In this document: one piece after another, positions 26,442 to 37,105 of the stretch | How positions within the stretch are numbered: position 1 is the first letter of the stretch | Layout of the letters: each line of letters starts with the position of its first letter | Assembly: GCF_002592005.1 (NCBI RefSeq) | Contig: NZ_NVQF01000034.1 | Location: 1 to 59,734, forward strand | Reading direction: 5' to 3' | Source of the DNA: Mycolicibacterium palauense | GTDB taxonomy: Bacteria; Actinomycetota; Actinomycetes; Mycobacteriales; Mycobacteriaceae | Length of the DNA: 59,734 bases | Translations under genes and position numbers: made by a program | Notes under the pieces: generated by a model | Seen by the model: the letters and a program-made list of their open reading frames with translations, nothing else | The model's database searches: none | Told to the model about the DNA's origin: nothing

Positions 26442-27467
26442 TCAGGCAACCTGGCCGCGCACCACCGGCAGGCCCGGATCGCTGGCCACCCCCAGCGGGG
26501 AGGGCGCGGCCCCGGCGGCCAGCAGGTGCGCGGCGAAGGAGGCGATCATCGCCCCGTTGTCGGTGCACAGCCGCGGTCGCGGCACCCGCAGCGTCAATCC
26601 GGCCTGCGCGCAACGCTCCTCGGCCAGCTCCCGCAGCCGCGAGTTGGCGGCCACCCCGCCGGCGATCAGCAGGGTCGACACCCCCAGATCGGTGGCGGCG
26701 CGCACCGCCTTCATGGTCAGCACGTCGGCGACGGCCTCCTGAAAGCCCGCCGCGACGTCGGCGGTCGGTGCGTCGGGATGGGCCTCGACGTAGCGCGCGA
26801 CCGCGGTCTTGAGCCCGGAGAAGCTGAAGGCGTGCCGGTCGTCGCGCGGGCCGGTCATGCCCCGCGGAAACACGATCGCGTCGAGGTCACCGGTGCGGGC
26901 CAGCTCGTCGAGCACGCGTCCACCCGGGTAGCCCAGACCCAGCAGGCGCGCGACCTTGTCGTAGGCCTCCCCCGCGGCGTCGTCGACGGTGCTGCCCAGT
27001 TCGACGATCGGTTCCCCGAGGGAGCGCACGTGCAGCAGATGGGTGTGCCCGCCGGAGACCAGCAGACCGACGCTCTCGGGCAGGGGCCCATGGTCGTAGA
27101 CGTCGGCGGCCAGGTGCCCGCCGAGGTGGTTGACCGCATAGAACGGGACATCCCAGGCCGCGGCGTAGGCCTTGGCGGCGGCGACCCCGACCAGCAGCGC
27201 ACCGGCCAGGCCCGGGCCGATGGTGGCCGCCACCACGTCGGGCCGGCGCACCCCGGCGGCGGCCAGCGCCCGGCGCATCGTCGGCCCCAGCGCCTCCAGG
27301 TGCGCCCGCGAGGCGATCTCGGGCACCACTCCGCCGAACCGGGCGTGCTCGTCGACGCTGGAGGCCACCTCGTCGGCCAGCAGCGTGACGGTGCCGTCGG
27401 CGCCGAGGCGGGCGATGCCCACGCCGGTCTCGTCGCAGGAACTCTCGATGGCAAGGATGACGGTCAT
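26442..27467 (-). CDS. tsaD: tRNA t6A37 threonylcarbamoyltransferase TsaD
   Basis: This 341-residue ASKHA-fold enzyme transfers the threonylcarbamoyl group to A37 of ANN-decoding tRNAs, working with TsaB and TsaE. Visible motifs are [15 protein letters not shown], the metal-binding histidines in ASRAHLEAL and [18 protein letters not shown] and the nucleotide loop [12 protein letters not shown]. The ATG at 27467 overlaps the rimI stop by 4 nt. It is the last gene of the tsaE-tsaB-rimI-tsaD run, the same order as Rv3422c-Rv3419c. Confidence 0.97.
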   Translation of the reverse strand: MTVILAIESSCDETGVGIARLGADGTVTLLADEVASSVDEHARFGGVVPEIASRAHLEALGPTMRRALAAAGVRRPDVVAATIGPGLAGALLVGVAAAKAYAAAWDVPFYAVNHLGGHLAADVYDHGPLPESVGLLVSGGHTHLLHVRSLGEPIVELGSTVDDAAGEAYDKVARLLGLGYPGGRVLDELARTGDLDAIVFPRGMTGPRDDRHAFSFSGLKTAVARYVEAHPDAPTADVAAGFQEAVADVLTMKAVRAATDLGVSTLLIAGGVAANSRLRELAEERCAQAGLTLRVPRPRLCTDNGAMIASFAAHLLAAGAAPSPLGVASDPGLPVVRGQVA

Positions 27468-27964
27468 GATTCTCGCCGCATCGTATAGGCGTCGGCGCCG
27501 CTGCCCTGGTAGTAGCGCTTGCGCAGGCCAACGCGGGAGAAACCGACGCTCTCGTACAGCGCGATCGCGGAGTCGTTGTCGGTGCGCACCTCCAGGAAGA
27601 CCGCACCGCCGGGACCGGCCGAATCGGCGAAGCCCAGCAGGTCGGCCAGCAGCCGGCGGCCGATGCCGCGGCCCTGGAAGTCCGGATGCACGCCGATGGT
27701 GTGCACCTCGTGTTCGAACGGGGCCCGCCGGCCCAGCCGGGCGATCCCGGCGTAGCCGACCAGCCGGCCGTCGGCGCGGGCGGCCACGTAGTGGTGATGC
27801 GCTTCGCGCACCGCCTCGCGGAACGCCCGGGCCGGCCACGGGTCGTCGCCGGCGAACAGCAGGCGCTCCAGCTCCGCGCAGGCCTCGGCGTCGGAGCCGG
27901 TGAGCGGGTCGATCACCACCGGACCCGTCTCAGGTCCCGGCTCACGGTCGGGGCCGCCGGTCAT
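27464..27964 (-). CDS. rimI: Ribosomal-protein-alanine N-acetyltransferase RimI
   Basis: This is a 166-residue GNAT acetyltransferase expected to acetylate the N-terminus of ribosomal protein S18 and possibly others. The acetyl-CoA loop [10 protein letters not shown] and the C-terminal motif [23 protein letters not shown] are characteristic. The N-terminal 15 residues are Pro/Gly-rich. It overlaps tsaB (ATGA) and tsaD (ATGA), so all are co-translated. In M. tuberculosis the RimI homologue has broad specificity. Confidence 0.95.
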   Translation of the reverse strand: MTGGPDREPGPETGPVVIDPLTGSDAEACAELERLLFAGDDPWPARAFREAVREAHHHYVAARADGRLVGYAGIARLGRRAPFEHEVHTIGVHPDFQGRGIGRRLLADLLGFADSAGPGGAVFLEVRTDNDSAIALYESVGFSRVGLRKRYYQGSGADAYTMRRES

Positions 27965-28626
27965 CGCCCCGCCCGCCGTTCGGCCAGCGTCTTGGCGTCC
28001 GGCCGGCGCAGATACAGCGGCACCAGGGCCGCGGGCGGGGCGTCCCAGTCACCGACCGCGGCGGCCAGGCCGGCCGGCGACGGGTGCTCGGGCCCGGTGA
28101 CGGGCAGCCCGAACAGCGCGGCGTGGGCCGCCGATCCGGCGACCACCGCCACCCCGTCGAGGGGCACGTCGGCCGGTGCGCACACCGCCGGTTCGCCGGT
28201 GCGCCGCCCGTCGCGGTAGCGCGCCCAGTACACCTCGCGGCGGCGCGCGTCGGTCACCACCAGCAGATCGGCGGGCAAATCCGCCCCCGCCGGCGCCGCC
28301 CCGGCGGCGATCGCGTCGAGGGTGCACACCCCGAACACCGGGACGTCCAGCGCGTGCCCGTAGGCCGCGGCGGTGGCCATACCCACCCGCAGACCGGTGA
28401 ACGGTCCCGGCCCGGTCCCCACCACCACGGCGCCGATATCGGCCATCGTCACCCCGGCCTCGGCCAGCGCGGCCAGCACGTTGGGGGTCAGGCATTCGGC
28501 GTGCGCGCGGGCGTCGACGGTGCGCTTGTCGGCGAGCACCTCGGGCTCGCCGGCGGCGCCGACCCGCACCAGCCCGGCGGTGACCGCCGGAGTGGCGGTG
28601 TCGATGGTCAGCACGACCCGGGTCAT
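27961..28626 (-). CDS. tsaB: tRNA t6A biosynthesis dimerisation protein TsaB
   Basis: The protein has 221 residues and is an ASKHA-fold paralogue of TsaD that forms the TsaB-TsaD heterodimer needed for t6A synthesis. Motifs are VVLTIDTATPAVTAGLV at the start and VGTGPGPFTGLRVGMATA. The ATG at 28626 overlaps tsaE by 4 nt; a longer frame to 28734 is a shadow of tsaE. It lacks the metal histidines, as is normal for TsaB. Confidence 0.95.
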   Translation of the reverse strand: MTRVVLTIDTATPAVTAGLVRVGAAGEPEVLADKRTVDARAHAECLTPNVLAALAEAGVTMADIGAVVVGTGPGPFTGLRVGMATAAAYGHALDVPVFGVCTLDAIAAGAAPAGADLPADLLVVTDARRREVYWARYRDGRRTGEPAVCAPADVPLDGVAVVAGSAAHAALFGLPVTGPEHPSPAGLAAAVGDWDAPPAALVPLYLRRPDAKTLAERRAGR

Positions 28627-29093
28627 GCGAGGCTCCAGGACCACATGGCGGTGCGGGTCTCCGAATCGGGCGCGCGTTCCAGCCGGATGTCCAGGTGCCG
28701 CTCGGAGAGCCGTTCGGCCAGCCCCTCGCCCCACTCGACCACCACCACGGCGTCGTCGAGGTCGGTGTCGAGGTCCAGCGAGTCCAGCTCGCCGAGCAGG
28801 TCCGACCCGGGGTGGTCGAGCAGCCGGTAGACGTCGACGTGGACCATGTCGGGGGCCCCGGCCCGGCGTGCGCGGTGCACCCGGGCCAGGACGAACGTCG
28901 GCGACGTGACCGGGCCCTCGACATCCATCGCCGCCGCGATCCCCTTGGCCAGCACCGTTTTCCCGGCGCCGAGCGGACCGGAGAGCACCACCACGTCCCC
29001 GGCCCGCAACCCGCGCCCCAGCCGCTGCCCCAGCGCCACGGTGTCCTCGGCGGTGGCCAACTCTGCGGTGCCCGCCGTCGTCGCGTCAGCCAC
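28623..29093 (-). CDS. tsaE: tRNA t6A biosynthesis ATPase TsaE
   Basis: This is a 156-residue P-loop ATPase that resets the TsaBD complex. The Walker A motif is SGPLGAGKTVLAKG (about 38-51); the switch and Walker B region shows SPTFVLARVH and HVDVYRL; the C-terminus has VVVEWGEGL. The start is a GTG at 29093 that overlaps the alpha/beta-hydrolase stop by 8 nt. It opens the four-gene overlapping tsa-rimI block. Confidence 0.95.
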   Translation of the reverse strand: MADATTAGTAELATAEDTVALGQRLGRGLRAGDVVVLSGPLGAGKTVLAKGIAAAMDVEGPVTSPTFVLARVHRARRAGAPDMVHVDVYRLLDHPGSDLLGELDSLDLDTDLDDAVVVVEWGEGLAERLSERHLDIRLERAPDSETRTAMWSWSLA

Positions 29094-30201
29094 GGGCCCG
29101 CACCCGGTCGCGCAGCCGGCGGGTGAACGCCACCAGCCGGTTGGGCATGGCGTGGTTGATCAGTCGCAACAGCGCGTCGTTGATCGGGTCGGGCTGCTCC
29201 AGCTGCACCAGGTGGCCCGCGCCGCCGACGACGAGCAGTTCGGCCCGCGGCAGTGCCTCGGCCATCTCCTCGGAGTGCTCGGCGGTGGTCAGCCGGTCGG
29301 CCGAACCGCAGGCGATCAGCGTGGGCACCGCGGCCAGCACCGCCAGGCCGTCGGCCTCGTCGTGCACCCCCAGTGCGTGCAGGAAGCCGACCATGGTGGC
29401 CACCGGGGTGTCGTGGATCATCTGTTCGGCGTAGCGCACCACCGTCGGGCTCACCGCGTCGTCACCGAAGGAGGCGGCCTGCAGGATCGGCGCCAACACC
29501 GAGCGGACGGCGCCGCGGCCGCGGTGAATCAGGTTGGGCGCATACCGTGCGGTGAACCGCGCGGCCTCCAGGGCCGGGTTCTGCAGGATCTCCCCCAGCG
29601 GCGAGCGGTCCAGCCCCTCGGCGGCCGAGGAGATGATCGCCGCACCGACCACGTGCGTGCCGTACTGGGCGGGGAACTGCCTGGCGTGCGAGAGCACGGT
29701 CATCCCGCCCATCGAATGACCCACCAGCACAACCGATCCGGTCGGCGCGGTCACCTTCAGCACGGTGTCCAGGTCCTGCCCGAGCTGGGGCACGGTGTAG
29801 GTGTCCGGCGACGCCGAACCCGACGCGCCGTGCCCGCGCTGGTCGTAGAACACCATGCGCAGCTGGTCACCGCAGACCTCGGCGAGGTCACGACGCTGAA
29901 AGTAGAAGGCGCCCATGTTCATACAGAAACCGTGCGCGAAGACGACGGTGAGCGGAGCGTCGGGCGGGCCGACCTCGCGCACCGCCAGGTCCACCCCGTC
30001 GGGTGTGGTCACCACCCCACCGGGATCGGAGTCGAAGAGCCCGAAATCCTCGTCGCGGTAGGGGTCCTCGATCGGCGCTCGGCGAGCCACCTTGCGCGCG
30101 GCCGAGGCGCCGGCCACGGTGCCGACCGCGGTCAGCCCGGCCACGCCGGCCAGCCAGCCCGCTCTGCGTCGGCTGGCCAGGTCGATGCGCTTGTCAGACA
30201 C
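29086..30201 (-). CDS. Alpha/beta-hydrolase fold protein
   Basis: The 371-residue protein has an N-terminal membrane anchor or signal segment (about 14-36), then an alpha/beta-hydrolase domain with the oxyanion region [12 protein letters not shown], nucleophile elbow GHSMGG, a likely acid in ACGSADRLT and histidine in [11 protein letters not shown]. The triad is therefore complete. It sits between alr and tsaE with overlaps on both sides (8 nt each), and this arrangement is conserved in mycobacteria. Substrate unknown; a lipase/esterase acting at the membrane is likely. The start is a GTG. Confidence 0.87.
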   Translation of the reverse strand: MSDKRIDLASRRRAGWLAGVAGLTAVGTVAGASAARKVARRAPIEDPYRDEDFGLFDSDPGGVVTTPDGVDLAVREVGPPDAPLTVVFAHGFCMNMGAFYFQRRDLAEVCGDQLRMVFYDQRGHGASGSASPDTYTVPQLGQDLDTVLKVTAPTGSVVLVGHSMGGMTVLSHARQFPAQYGTHVVGAAIISSAAEGLDRSPLGEILQNPALEAARFTARYAPNLIHRGRGAVRSVLAPILQAASFGDDAVSPTVVRYAEQMIHDTPVATMVGFLHALGVHDEADGLAVLAAVPTLIACGSADRLTTAEHSEEMAEALPRAELLVVGGAGHLVQLEQPDPINDALLRLINHAMPNRLVAFTRRLRDRVRARG

Positions 30202-31369
30202 CGGCGCCGGCCTCCCGATAGACCCGGATGACGCGCCCGCGCGGACTGGTGACCACCTCGTAGTCGATGGTTCCCAGGAGTTCGGCCCAGTCCTTGGCCA
30301 GCGGCTCGCCGGCGGCGCCGGGGCCGAACAGCACCGCGGTGTCGCCGGTGGCGACCCGGGCCGGTCCGGGCCCGAGGTCGACGACGAACTGGTCCATGCA
30401 GATCCGTCCCACGCCGGGATACCGGCGACCGTTGATGAGCACCTGCAGACGGTTGCCCAGCGATCGGAACAGCCCGTCGGCGTAGCCGATCGGCAACAGC
30501 GCCACCCGGGTGTCGCGCTCGGCGATCCAGGTGTGCCCGTAGGACACGCCCTCGCCCGCGGCCACCGGTTTGACCATGGCGACCGGGCAGGTCAGCGTCA
30601 TGGCCGGGACCAGCCCCCGATCGCCGTGCTGCGGGACCGGATCGAGTCCGTAGACCGCGATACCGGGGCGCACCAGGTCGAAGGCCAGATCCGGGCGGGT
30701 CAGGGTGGCCGGCGAGTTGGCCAGGTGCAGCACCTCGAAACGCAGGCCCCGCTCGGCGGCGTGCGCGGCCATCTCCCGGAACCGCCGCGCCTGCAGATCG
30801 TTGATCGGGTTGTCCGGTTCGTCGCCGCTGACCAGATGCGACATCAGGCCGCGCGGGGTGACGGCCCCGTCTGCGGCGGCCCGGGCCAACGCGGTCACCA
30901 GGGCGGGAAACTCGGCGGCCGACACCCCGTTGCGGTTCAGGCCGGTATCGACCTTGAGGGTGAGCGCGGCGGGCGTCCCGGCGCGTGCCACCCCGTCGAG
31001 CAGCTCGGTGAGCTGCCGCAGGGAGGACACCGCGATCTGCACACCGGCGGCGACCGCGGGAGCGAAGTCGGTGCCCGGACCGTGCAGCCAGGCCAGCACC
31101 GGGGCCGTGATCCCGGCGCGGCGCAGTTCCACCGCCTCGGTGACGGTGGCCACGCCGAGTTCGGCGGCACCGGCGGCCAGCGCGGTGCGGGCCACCTCGA
31201 CGGCGCCGTGACCATAGGCGTCGGCCTTGACGACGGCCATCACCTCGGCGGCGCCGGCGCATTCGCGCAGGACACCGACGTTGTGTGCGATCGCGCCGAG
31301 GTCGACGACCTTGGCCGGGGCCGAATGGGCGGCCGGGGCCGAACTCGTGGGCGCACCGTTCATCGTCAT
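30194..31369 (-). CDS. alr: Alanine racemase
   Basis: This PLP enzyme converts L-alanine to D-alanine for peptidoglycan and is the target of D-cycloserine. It has about 391 residues. The PLP lysine is K48 in [11 protein letters not shown]; the C-terminal domain has [16 protein letters not shown], with the second catalytic residue Tyr, and [13 protein letters not shown]. The start was placed at ATG 31369; a second ATG at 31363 and a GTG at 31375 are close alternatives, and the frame beyond to 31459 runs into the 3' end of gadB. Its stop overlaps the hydrolase gene. Confidence 0.96.
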   Translation of the reverse strand: MTMNGAPTSSAPAAHSAPAKVVDLGAIAHNVGVLRECAGAAEVMAVVKADAYGHGAVEVARTALAAGAAELGVATVTEAVELRRAGITAPVLAWLHGPGTDFAPAVAAGVQIAVSSLRQLTELLDGVARAGTPAALTLKVDTGLNRNGVSAAEFPALVTALARAAADGAVTPRGLMSHLVSGDEPDNPINDLQARRFREMAAHAAERGLRFEVLHLANSPATLTRPDLAFDLVRPGIAVYGLDPVPQHGDRGLVPAMTLTCPVAMVKPVAAGEGVSYGHTWIAERDTRVALLPIGYADGLFRSLGNRLQVLINGRRYPGVGRICMDQFVVDLGPGPARVATGDTAVLFGPGAAGEPLAKDWAELLGTIDYEVVTSPRGRVIRVYREAGAGV

Positions 31370-31430
31370 AGTCACCGCCCCCGATTGTCCCAGAACCGGC
31401 GCCCAAACCCCGGAACAGGGGTTGTCCGGC

Positions 31431-32816
31431 TCAGTGCGCGAAGTGCTGTTCGGTGGCAAACCCGCCCGGCTTGAGCTGGTCCAGCTTGCCGAGCACCTCG
31501 ACGAGGTCGTCGCGCAGCGCGCGGGCCAGGTTGGCCGACAGGCCCTCGCGCACGACGATGCGCAGCACGGCGACGTCGGTGGCGTCGTCGGGCATGGTGT
31601 AGGCGGGCACCTGCCAGCCGTAGCCGCGCAGCATCGCCGAGATGTCGAAGACCGAGTACTCGGCCCCGTCGACCAGGCGGAACGACACCACCGGAATGGC
31701 CGAACCGTCCGAGATGACCTCGAACATCGGCATCTGCTCCAGTTCGTCGGCGATCCAGCGGGCCGTCTCGGACAGGCACCGCATCACCTCGGTGAACCCG
31801 TCACGGCCCAGTCGCAGGAAGTTGTAGTACTGGCCGACCACCTGGTTGCCCGGCCGGGAGAAGTTCAGCGTGAAGGTCGGCATGTCGCCGCCCAGATAGT
31901 TGACCCGGAAGACCAGTTCCTCGGGAAGGTACTCGGCGCTGCGCCACACCACGAAACCGATCCCCGGATAGGTCAGGCCGTACTTGTGGCCGCTGACGTT
32001 GATCGACACCACCCGCGGCAGCCGGAAGTCCCACACCATGTCCGGGTGCAGGAACGGCACCACGAACCCGCCGCTGGCGGCGTCGACGTGCACCGGCACG
32101 TCGGGCCCGCCGCGCCCGGCCAGCGCGTCGAGGGCCGCGCAGATCTCGCCCACCGGTTCGAGTTCCCCGGTGAACGTGGTGCCCAGAATGGCGACCACGC
32201 CGATGGTGTCCTCGTCGACGGCGTCGATGACCTGCTCGGGGGTGATGACGTAGCGCCCCTCCTCCATGGGCAGGTAGCGGGCCTCGACGTCGAAATACCG
32301 GCAGAACTTCTCCCAGACCACCTGCACGTTGGAGCCCATCACCAGGTTGGGGGTCCGCCCCTTCCAGTCGTCGCCCTGTCCGGAACCCAGCCGCTGGCGC
32401 CAGCGCCACTTCATCGCCAGCCCGGCCAGCATCACCGCCTCGCTGGAGCCGATGGTCGACACACCGGTGGCGCTGGCGGGGTCGTCGTCACGCAGGTGCT
32501 CGGCGTGGAAGAGATCGGCCACCATGCACACGCAGCGCTGCTCCATCGCCGCGGTGACCGGGTACTCGTCCTTGTCGATCATGTTCTTGTCGAATGTCTC
32601 CGACATCAGTTGGCCCGCTTCGGGATCCATCCAGGTGGTGACGAAGGTGGCCAGGTTGAGCCGGGAGCTGCCGTCGAGCATCAGTTCGTCGTGGATGAAG
32701 CGGTAGGCCGACTCGGGGTCCATGGCCTCGTCGGGCAGCCGCAGCGCCGGCAGTGGGGCCATGGCGAGCCGGCCGGTGTAGGCGGGCCTGGGATTCGACG
32801 AGTGTGGTGTGGGCAT
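31431..32816 (-). CDS. gadB: Glutamate decarboxylase
   Basis: This is a 461-residue PLP-dependent decarboxylase (glutamate to GABA plus CO2), involved in acid tolerance and the GABA shunt. It shows [17 protein letters not shown], the PLP-phosphate region [13 protein letters not shown] and the Schiff-base lysine K278 in NVSGHKYGL. The C-terminal tail ends in EQHFAH, similar to the pH-switch tail of E. coli GadB. It lies 61 nt from alr; in M. tuberculosis these genes are separated by PPE and insertion-sequence genes. Confidence 0.97.
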   Translation of the reverse strand: MPTPHSSNPRPAYTGRLAMAPLPALRLPDEAMDPESAYRFIHDELMLDGSSRLNLATFVTTWMDPEAGQLMSETFDKNMIDKDEYPVTAAMEQRCVCMVADLFHAEHLRDDDPASATGVSTIGSSEAVMLAGLAMKWRWRQRLGSGQGDDWKGRTPNLVMGSNVQVVWEKFCRYFDVEARYLPMEEGRYVITPEQVIDAVDEDTIGVVAILGTTFTGELEPVGEICAALDALAGRGGPDVPVHVDAASGGFVVPFLHPDMVWDFRLPRVVSINVSGHKYGLTYPGIGFVVWRSAEYLPEELVFRVNYLGGDMPTFTLNFSRPGNQVVGQYYNFLRLGRDGFTEVMRCLSETARWIADELEQMPMFEVISDGSAIPVVSFRLVDGAEYSVFDISAMLRGYGWQVPAYTMPDDATDVAVLRIVVREGLSANLARALRDDLVEVLGKLDQLKPGGFATEQHFAH

Positions 32817-32826
32817 GGATACCTTT

Positions 32827-34242
32827 CTAGAGGATGGTGGCCAGCGCCGAGCGGATATGGGCCTGGATTCGGGAGGACGACGTGGGCACCGGCGCCGGAC
32901 CCGGGTCGGCCGCCGACAGGCCGGCGGCGCGGGCGTGCACGAACGCGGCGGCGGCGGCGGCCTCGGCCGGCGGCAGCCCCGCGGCCAGCAGTGCCCCGAT
33001 CATCCCCGACAGCACATCCCCCGAGCCCGCGGTGGCCGCCCACGACTGGCCCGCCGGATTGAGGTACACCGGCCCGGCGGGGTCGGCGATGACGGTGACG
33101 TTGCCCTTCAGCAGCACCGTGGCGCCCAGGTCTTCGGCCAGCGCACGGGTCTCGCCGATGCGGTCGGGGCCCACCGAATGCCCGGTCAGCCGGGCGAACT
33201 CGCCGGCGTGCGGGGTCAGCACCGTAGGTGCGTTACGGGCGCGGACCAGTTCCGGACGGTGCGACAGCAGCGTGAGCGCGTCGGCGTCGACGATCACCGG
33301 GAGATCGGTGGCCAGCACCGCGGCCAGCGCGTCGGACGCGTCGTCGGCGGTGCCCATGCCGGGCCCCACGGCCCAGGCCTGCACCCGCCCGGCGTCGCCC
33401 AGTTCCCGGACGGCGATCACCTCCGGCCAGTGCGAGACCACCTCTGCGGCCGCGGTTCCGGCGTAGCGGACCATGCCCGAGTGCGACGCCACCGCCGCCC
33501 CGGTGCACAGAATCGCCGCACCGGGGTAGGTCGCCGATCCGGCCAGCACGCCGGTCACGCCCTGGCTGTACTTGTCGTCGACCCTGCCGGGCACCGGCCA
33601 GCGTTCCCGCACGTCGGCGTCCTCGAAACCCCGGATGTCGCTGGGCGGCAGATCCAGGCCGATGTCGATCAGCTCCACCCGGCCGCAGTCGGCCAGGGCG
33701 TGCACGGGTTTGAGCCCACCGAAGGTGACGGTGAGCGCCGCGTGCACGGCGGGCCCGCTGGTCGCCCCGGTCCACACGTCGATGCCGCTGGGAATGTCGA
33801 CGGCCACCACCGCGGCATCGGTACCGCCGAACACCGCCGCCGCCTCGGGACGCAGCGGGCCGTGCCCGGAGATGCCGACCACCCCGTCGATCACCAGATC
33901 GGTTGTCGGCGAGACGGCCTCGACGACCCGGCCGCCGGCGGCCCGGAACGCGGCCAGCGCGGCGGGATGGGTGTGCTCCGGGCGCATCAGCACGGCCTCG
34001 GCGGCGGCCCCGCGCCGGCGCAGCAGCGTCGCGGCCCACAGCGCATCCCCGCCGTTGTCACCGGAGCCGACCACGGCGCACACCCTGCGGCCGGCCACCC
34101 CACCACAGCGCCGGCGCAGCTCACCGGCGACGGCGCCGGCCAGCGCGTGGGCGGCGCGGCGCATCAGCACACCTTCGGGCAGGGCCGCCAGCAACGGCGC
34201 CTCGGCGGCGCGGATCTGCTCGGCGGTGTAGTAGTGCCGCAT
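32827..34242 (-). CDS. nnr: Bifunctional NAD(P)HX epimerase/dehydratase
   Basis: The fusion protein of 471 residues repairs hydrated NADH and NADPH. The N-terminal YjeF epimerase domain (about 1-215) has SGDNGGDALWAA and DIPSGIDVWTG. The C-terminal ribokinase-like dehydratase domain (about 225-471) has LTPHAGEFARL, LLKGNVTVIADP and the catalytic GSGDVLSGMIGALLAAG. It lies 10 nt upstream of gadB in the same orientation, as in M. tuberculosis (Rv3433c-Rv3432c). Confidence 0.96.
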   Translation of the reverse strand: MRHYYTAEQIRAAEAPLLAALPEGVLMRRAAHALAGAVAGELRRRCGGVAGRRVCAVVGSGDNGGDALWAATLLRRRGAAAEAVLMRPEHTHPAALAAFRAAGGRVVEAVSPTTDLVIDGVVGISGHGPLRPEAAAVFGGTDAAVVAVDIPSGIDVWTGATSGPAVHAALTVTFGGLKPVHALADCGRVELIDIGLDLPPSDIRGFEDADVRERWPVPGRVDDKYSQGVTGVLAGSATYPGAAILCTGAAVASHSGMVRYAGTAAAEVVSHWPEVIAVRELGDAGRVQAWAVGPGMGTADDASDALAAVLATDLPVIVDADALTLLSHRPELVRARNAPTVLTPHAGEFARLTGHSVGPDRIGETRALAEDLGATVLLKGNVTVIADPAGPVYLNPAGQSWAATAGSGDVLSGMIGALLAAGLPPAEAAAAAAFVHARAAGLSAADPGPAPVPTSSSRIQAHIRSALATIL

Positions 34243-34302
34243 CGGCCCCAGATTACGTGGTGGACCCCCGGTCCGGACGGACGACGAGGAGGTCTGTGTC
34301 GC

Positions 34303-35049
34303 TCAGCGCACCTCGGAGGGCTGGACCCACTCGTTGGGGCGCAACAGCACGACCTCGGGCACGATGCAGGCCCGCGACAGGCGGGTGGTCAGCCGGACCG
34401 TCTCGGCGACGTCCCGCGGGGTGATCATGCCCTGGGCCGCCGCGCCGCCGCTGCGATAGGCGTCGGCCATCGGGGTGTCGACGAGTCCCGGGCAGATCGC
34501 GGTGGCCTTGATGCCCTCGGCGGCCAACTCGTCGTGCAGGGCCTCGGTGAACCCGACGACGGCGGCCTTGGTGGCCGAGTAGGAGGCCAGTGTCGCCTCG
34601 CCGCGCTTACCCGCGTTGGAGGCGGTGTTGACCACCTGCGCCGAACCACGCAGGGCCACCGCCTTTCTCAATAGGCCCAGGCACTTGTCGGTGAGCAGGA
34701 TCACCGCCCTGATGTTGACGTCGAACTGCGCGTCGAGGAACTCGGCGGTGATCTCACCGACCCGGCGGTGCCCGGAGACACCGGCGTTGTTCACCAGCAG
34801 GTCGAGTGCGCCGTGGCGGGCGGTGTGGCGCGCGGTGATCTCGTCGAGGAACGTCTCGTCGGCCAGCGAACCGGCCAGCCAGTCGACCGCCGCGCCGCCC
34901 GTACCGGTCAGCGTCTCGGCGAGCGCGGCCAGCTTGGCGGCATCGCGCCCCACCAGCGTCAGCGCGAAACCCTCCTCGTGCAGGGCGGTGGCGATGGCCG
35001 TGCCGATCCCCCCGGAGGCACCGGTCACGATGGCACTGCGGGAAGTCAT
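34303..35049 (-). CDS. Short-chain dehydrogenase/reductase
   Basis: This 248-residue classical SDR has the cofactor-binding TGASGGIGTAIA at residues 9-20, NNAGVSG, and the catalytic Ser followed by Y-S-A-T-K (YxxxK). The substrate-binding loop includes PGLVDTPMADAYR. The ATG at 35049 starts the Rossmann strand; a frame extending to 35130 is not used. Substrate unknown. It lies upstream of nnr on the same strand with 60 nt between, and divergent from a small membrane protein gene. Confidence 0.9.
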   Translation of the reverse strand: MTSRSAIVTGASGGIGTAIATALHEEGFALTLVGRDAAKLAALAETLTGTGGAAVDWLAGSLADETFLDEITARHTARHGALDLLVNNAGVSGHRRVGEITAEFLDAQFDVNIRAVILLTDKCLGLLRKAVALRGSAQVVNTASNAGKRGEATLASYSATKAAVVGFTEALHDELAAEGIKATAICPGLVDTPMADAYRSGGAAAQGMITPRDVAETVRLTTRLSRACIVPEVVLLRPNEWVQPSEVR

Positions 35050-35149
35050 CCCGGAATTAGACACCGAAGAACGGCGACGTGCGCGCCGAGACGGCAACTT
35101 CTGTACACAACGCCCGAGTGGGCCCGTCACTAAGTACAGTTTCGGCGCA

Positions 35150-35524
35150 ATGGCATACGGCTATCACCAGCACCCCTACTCCCCGCCGCCGCAACCGGAG
35201 CGTTCGGGGGCGGATCTGGCGGCGTCGATCGCCCTGCTGGTCCTCACTCTCGTCGCGTGGGGGCTGGCCGCCTTCTTCGGCATCTTCATGGTGGCGTTTC
35301 TCGACCACTGCCCGCCCACCACCTGCAGCATCGACGGCGCGGTCACCGCCGTCGGGACCACGCTGCTGGCGGCGGCGGCCATCGCCGTCACCGGGTCGGT
35401 GGTCACGATCGTCCGGCTGGTGCGCCGCCGCACCGGGTGGCCGGTGGCGCTGGTGACGCTGGGGCTGTGCGTGCTGGCCTATCTGCTGGGCGGTCTGGCC
35501 TACGGCGCGGCCGTCGGGGCCTGA
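35150..35524 (+). CDS. Small three-helix membrane protein of unknown function
   Basis: The product has 124 residues: a Pro/Tyr/Gln-rich cytosolic N-terminus (YGYHQHPYSPPPQPE), then three hydrophobic segments (about 26-52, 62-84, 94-118), with a cysteine pair in the first loop (HCPPTTCS). This plan is common among uncharacterised actinobacterial membrane proteins. The ATG at 35150 is used because the upstream open frame is antisense to the SDR. No function can be given. Confidence 0.72.
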   Translation: MAYGYHQHPYSPPPQPERSGADLAASIALLVLTLVAWGLAAFFGIFMVAFLDHCPPTTCSIDGAVTAVGTTLLAAAAIAVTGSVVTIVRLVRRRTGWPVALVTLGLCVLAYLLGGLAYGAAVGA

Positions 35525-35665
35525 CCGACCCGGCGGCGTCAACAGCGCGACAGACCGCGTTGGGTCCGGCGTCACTGCCGCGACACCACCGGCTGGGAGG
35601 GTTTTCTGGCCGCCCGGCGCCCACGGTGCGGCGATCCGTCCGCCACCGTCATCGAGGAGCACCCC

Positions 35666-37096
35666 GTGGCTTTGAGCCGTCGCGACATGTTGGCCGTCTC
35701 CGGCCTCGGCCTGGTCGGCGTGGGGTTGGCCGGCGCGTTCACCGGTTGCGCCAACAACAGCGCGCCGTCGCCGAGCAGCACCAGTACGGCCGCCGCCGGT
35801 GGTGGCGGCGCCCGGGGCGGCTGGGGCCCGCTGACCGAGGCCGGGCAGGAGCTGGCCCTGCCCCGCGGCTTCACCTACCGCACCTTCGGCGCGGCCGGAA
35901 CGCCGATGAGCGACGGGTTGCCGACCCCGGGCTGCCACGACGGGCAGGCCCTGTTCGACGGCGGCAACGGCCGGCTGCGGCTGCTGCGCAACCACGAGAT
36001 CGACCTGGACATCCCCGGCGCCACGCAGCGGGCCATCGCCCCGCGCAGGGCCTACGACCGGGCGGCCCCGGCCGGGGTCACCTCCTCGCTCTACGACCCG
36101 CGCTCGGGGCAGTTGGTGGAGAGCTTCCTGGTGCTCAACGGGACGCTGTCCAACTGCAGCGGCGCCCCGACCCCGTGGGGGTCGTGGCTGACCTGCGAGG
36201 AGACCACCGACGGGGTGGGCGCCGGCTACGAGCAGCCGCACGGCTACGTGTTCGAGATCCCGGCCACGGCCACCGGACTGATCGAACCGGTGCCGCTCAA
36301 GGCGATGGGCCGCTTCGAACACGAGACCGCCCCGGTGGACCCCGACACCGGCATCGTCTACATGACCGAGGACAACAACGACCCCGGTGACGGCTTCTAC
36401 CGTTTCGTGCCGAATCAGCCGGGCAAGCTGGCCGCGGGTGGGCGGCTGCAGATGCTGGCCGTCACCGGCGACAAGGAGTACGACACGGCCACCGGTCAGC
36501 GGGTCGGCGAGGTGATGGACGTGCACTGGGTGGACATCGACGAGCCCGACCCGTCCGACGCCGAGGACAACCCGGCCGCGGTGTACGCGCAGGGCCGGGC
36601 CAAGGGCGGTGCCCGCTTCTACGCGCTGGAGGGCTCGGCCTGGTCCGACGGCGGGGTGACGTTCGTGGCCAGCGAGGCCGGCGACGCCGCGAACGGCCAG
36701 GTCTGGCGCTACGAGCCCACCGGCGCCGACACCGGCACGCTGCGGCTGCTCTACGAGTCGACGGACCCGCAAACCCTCAATCAGCCCGATTCGGTGACGG
36801 TGTCGCCGACCGGCGCGGTGTTCATGGCCGAGGACGGCGACGGTGAGGACGAAGACGGCGGCGACAACTGGCTGCGGGTGCTGACCCCGTCGGGCACCGT
36901 CGCCGATCTGGCGCGGGTGATCGAGCCGCTGGACCTGCACACGTGGAACGCCGAGGACTTCCCGGAGCCCGGCGCGACCGGCGCCAGCGAGATGGCCGGA
37001 CCGGCGTTCACCACCGACGGAAATCTGCTGTTCGTCAACGTCCAGTACCCGGGTGTCACGACGGTGATCACCGGGCCCTGGACCCTCCCCAGCTGA
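35666..37096 (+). CDS. PhoX-family (DUF839) alkaline phosphatase, Tat-exported
   Basis: This 476-residue phosphatase-family protein has a twin-arginine signal (SRRDMLAVSGLGLVGVG, Arg5/Arg6) followed by a Cys at 28 in FTGC, which may be lipidated although the -3 position is not ideal for a lipobox. The mature beta-propeller region has TPWGSWLTCEETTDG, HETAPVDPDTGIVYMTEDN and many acidic metal ligands typical of PhoX. It probably releases phosphate from organic esters outside the cell with Ca/Fe cofactors (family knowledge). A GTG start at 35666 is used. It converges with glmS with a gap of 9 nt. Confidence 0.88.
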   Translation: MALSRRDMLAVSGLGLVGVGLAGAFTGCANNSAPSPSSTSTAAAGGGGARGGWGPLTEAGQELALPRGFTYRTFGAAGTPMSDGLPTPGCHDGQALFDGGNGRLRLLRNHEIDLDIPGATQRAIAPRRAYDRAAPAGVTSSLYDPRSGQLVESFLVLNGTLSNCSGAPTPWGSWLTCEETTDGVGAGYEQPHGYVFEIPATATGLIEPVPLKAMGRFEHETAPVDPDTGIVYMTEDNNDPGDGFYRFVPNQPGKLAAGGRLQMLAVTGDKEYDTATGQRVGEVMDVHWVDIDEPDPSDAEDNPAAVYAQGRAKGGARFYALEGSAWSDGGVTFVASEAGDAANGQVWRYEPTGADTGTLRLLYESTDPQTLNQPDSVTVSPTGAVFMAEDGDGEDEDGGDNWLRVLTPSGTVADLARVIEPLDLHTWNAEDFPEPGATGASEMAGPAFTTDGNLLFVNVQYPGVTTVITGPWTLPS

Positions 37097-37105
37097 GCCG
37101 GGCGG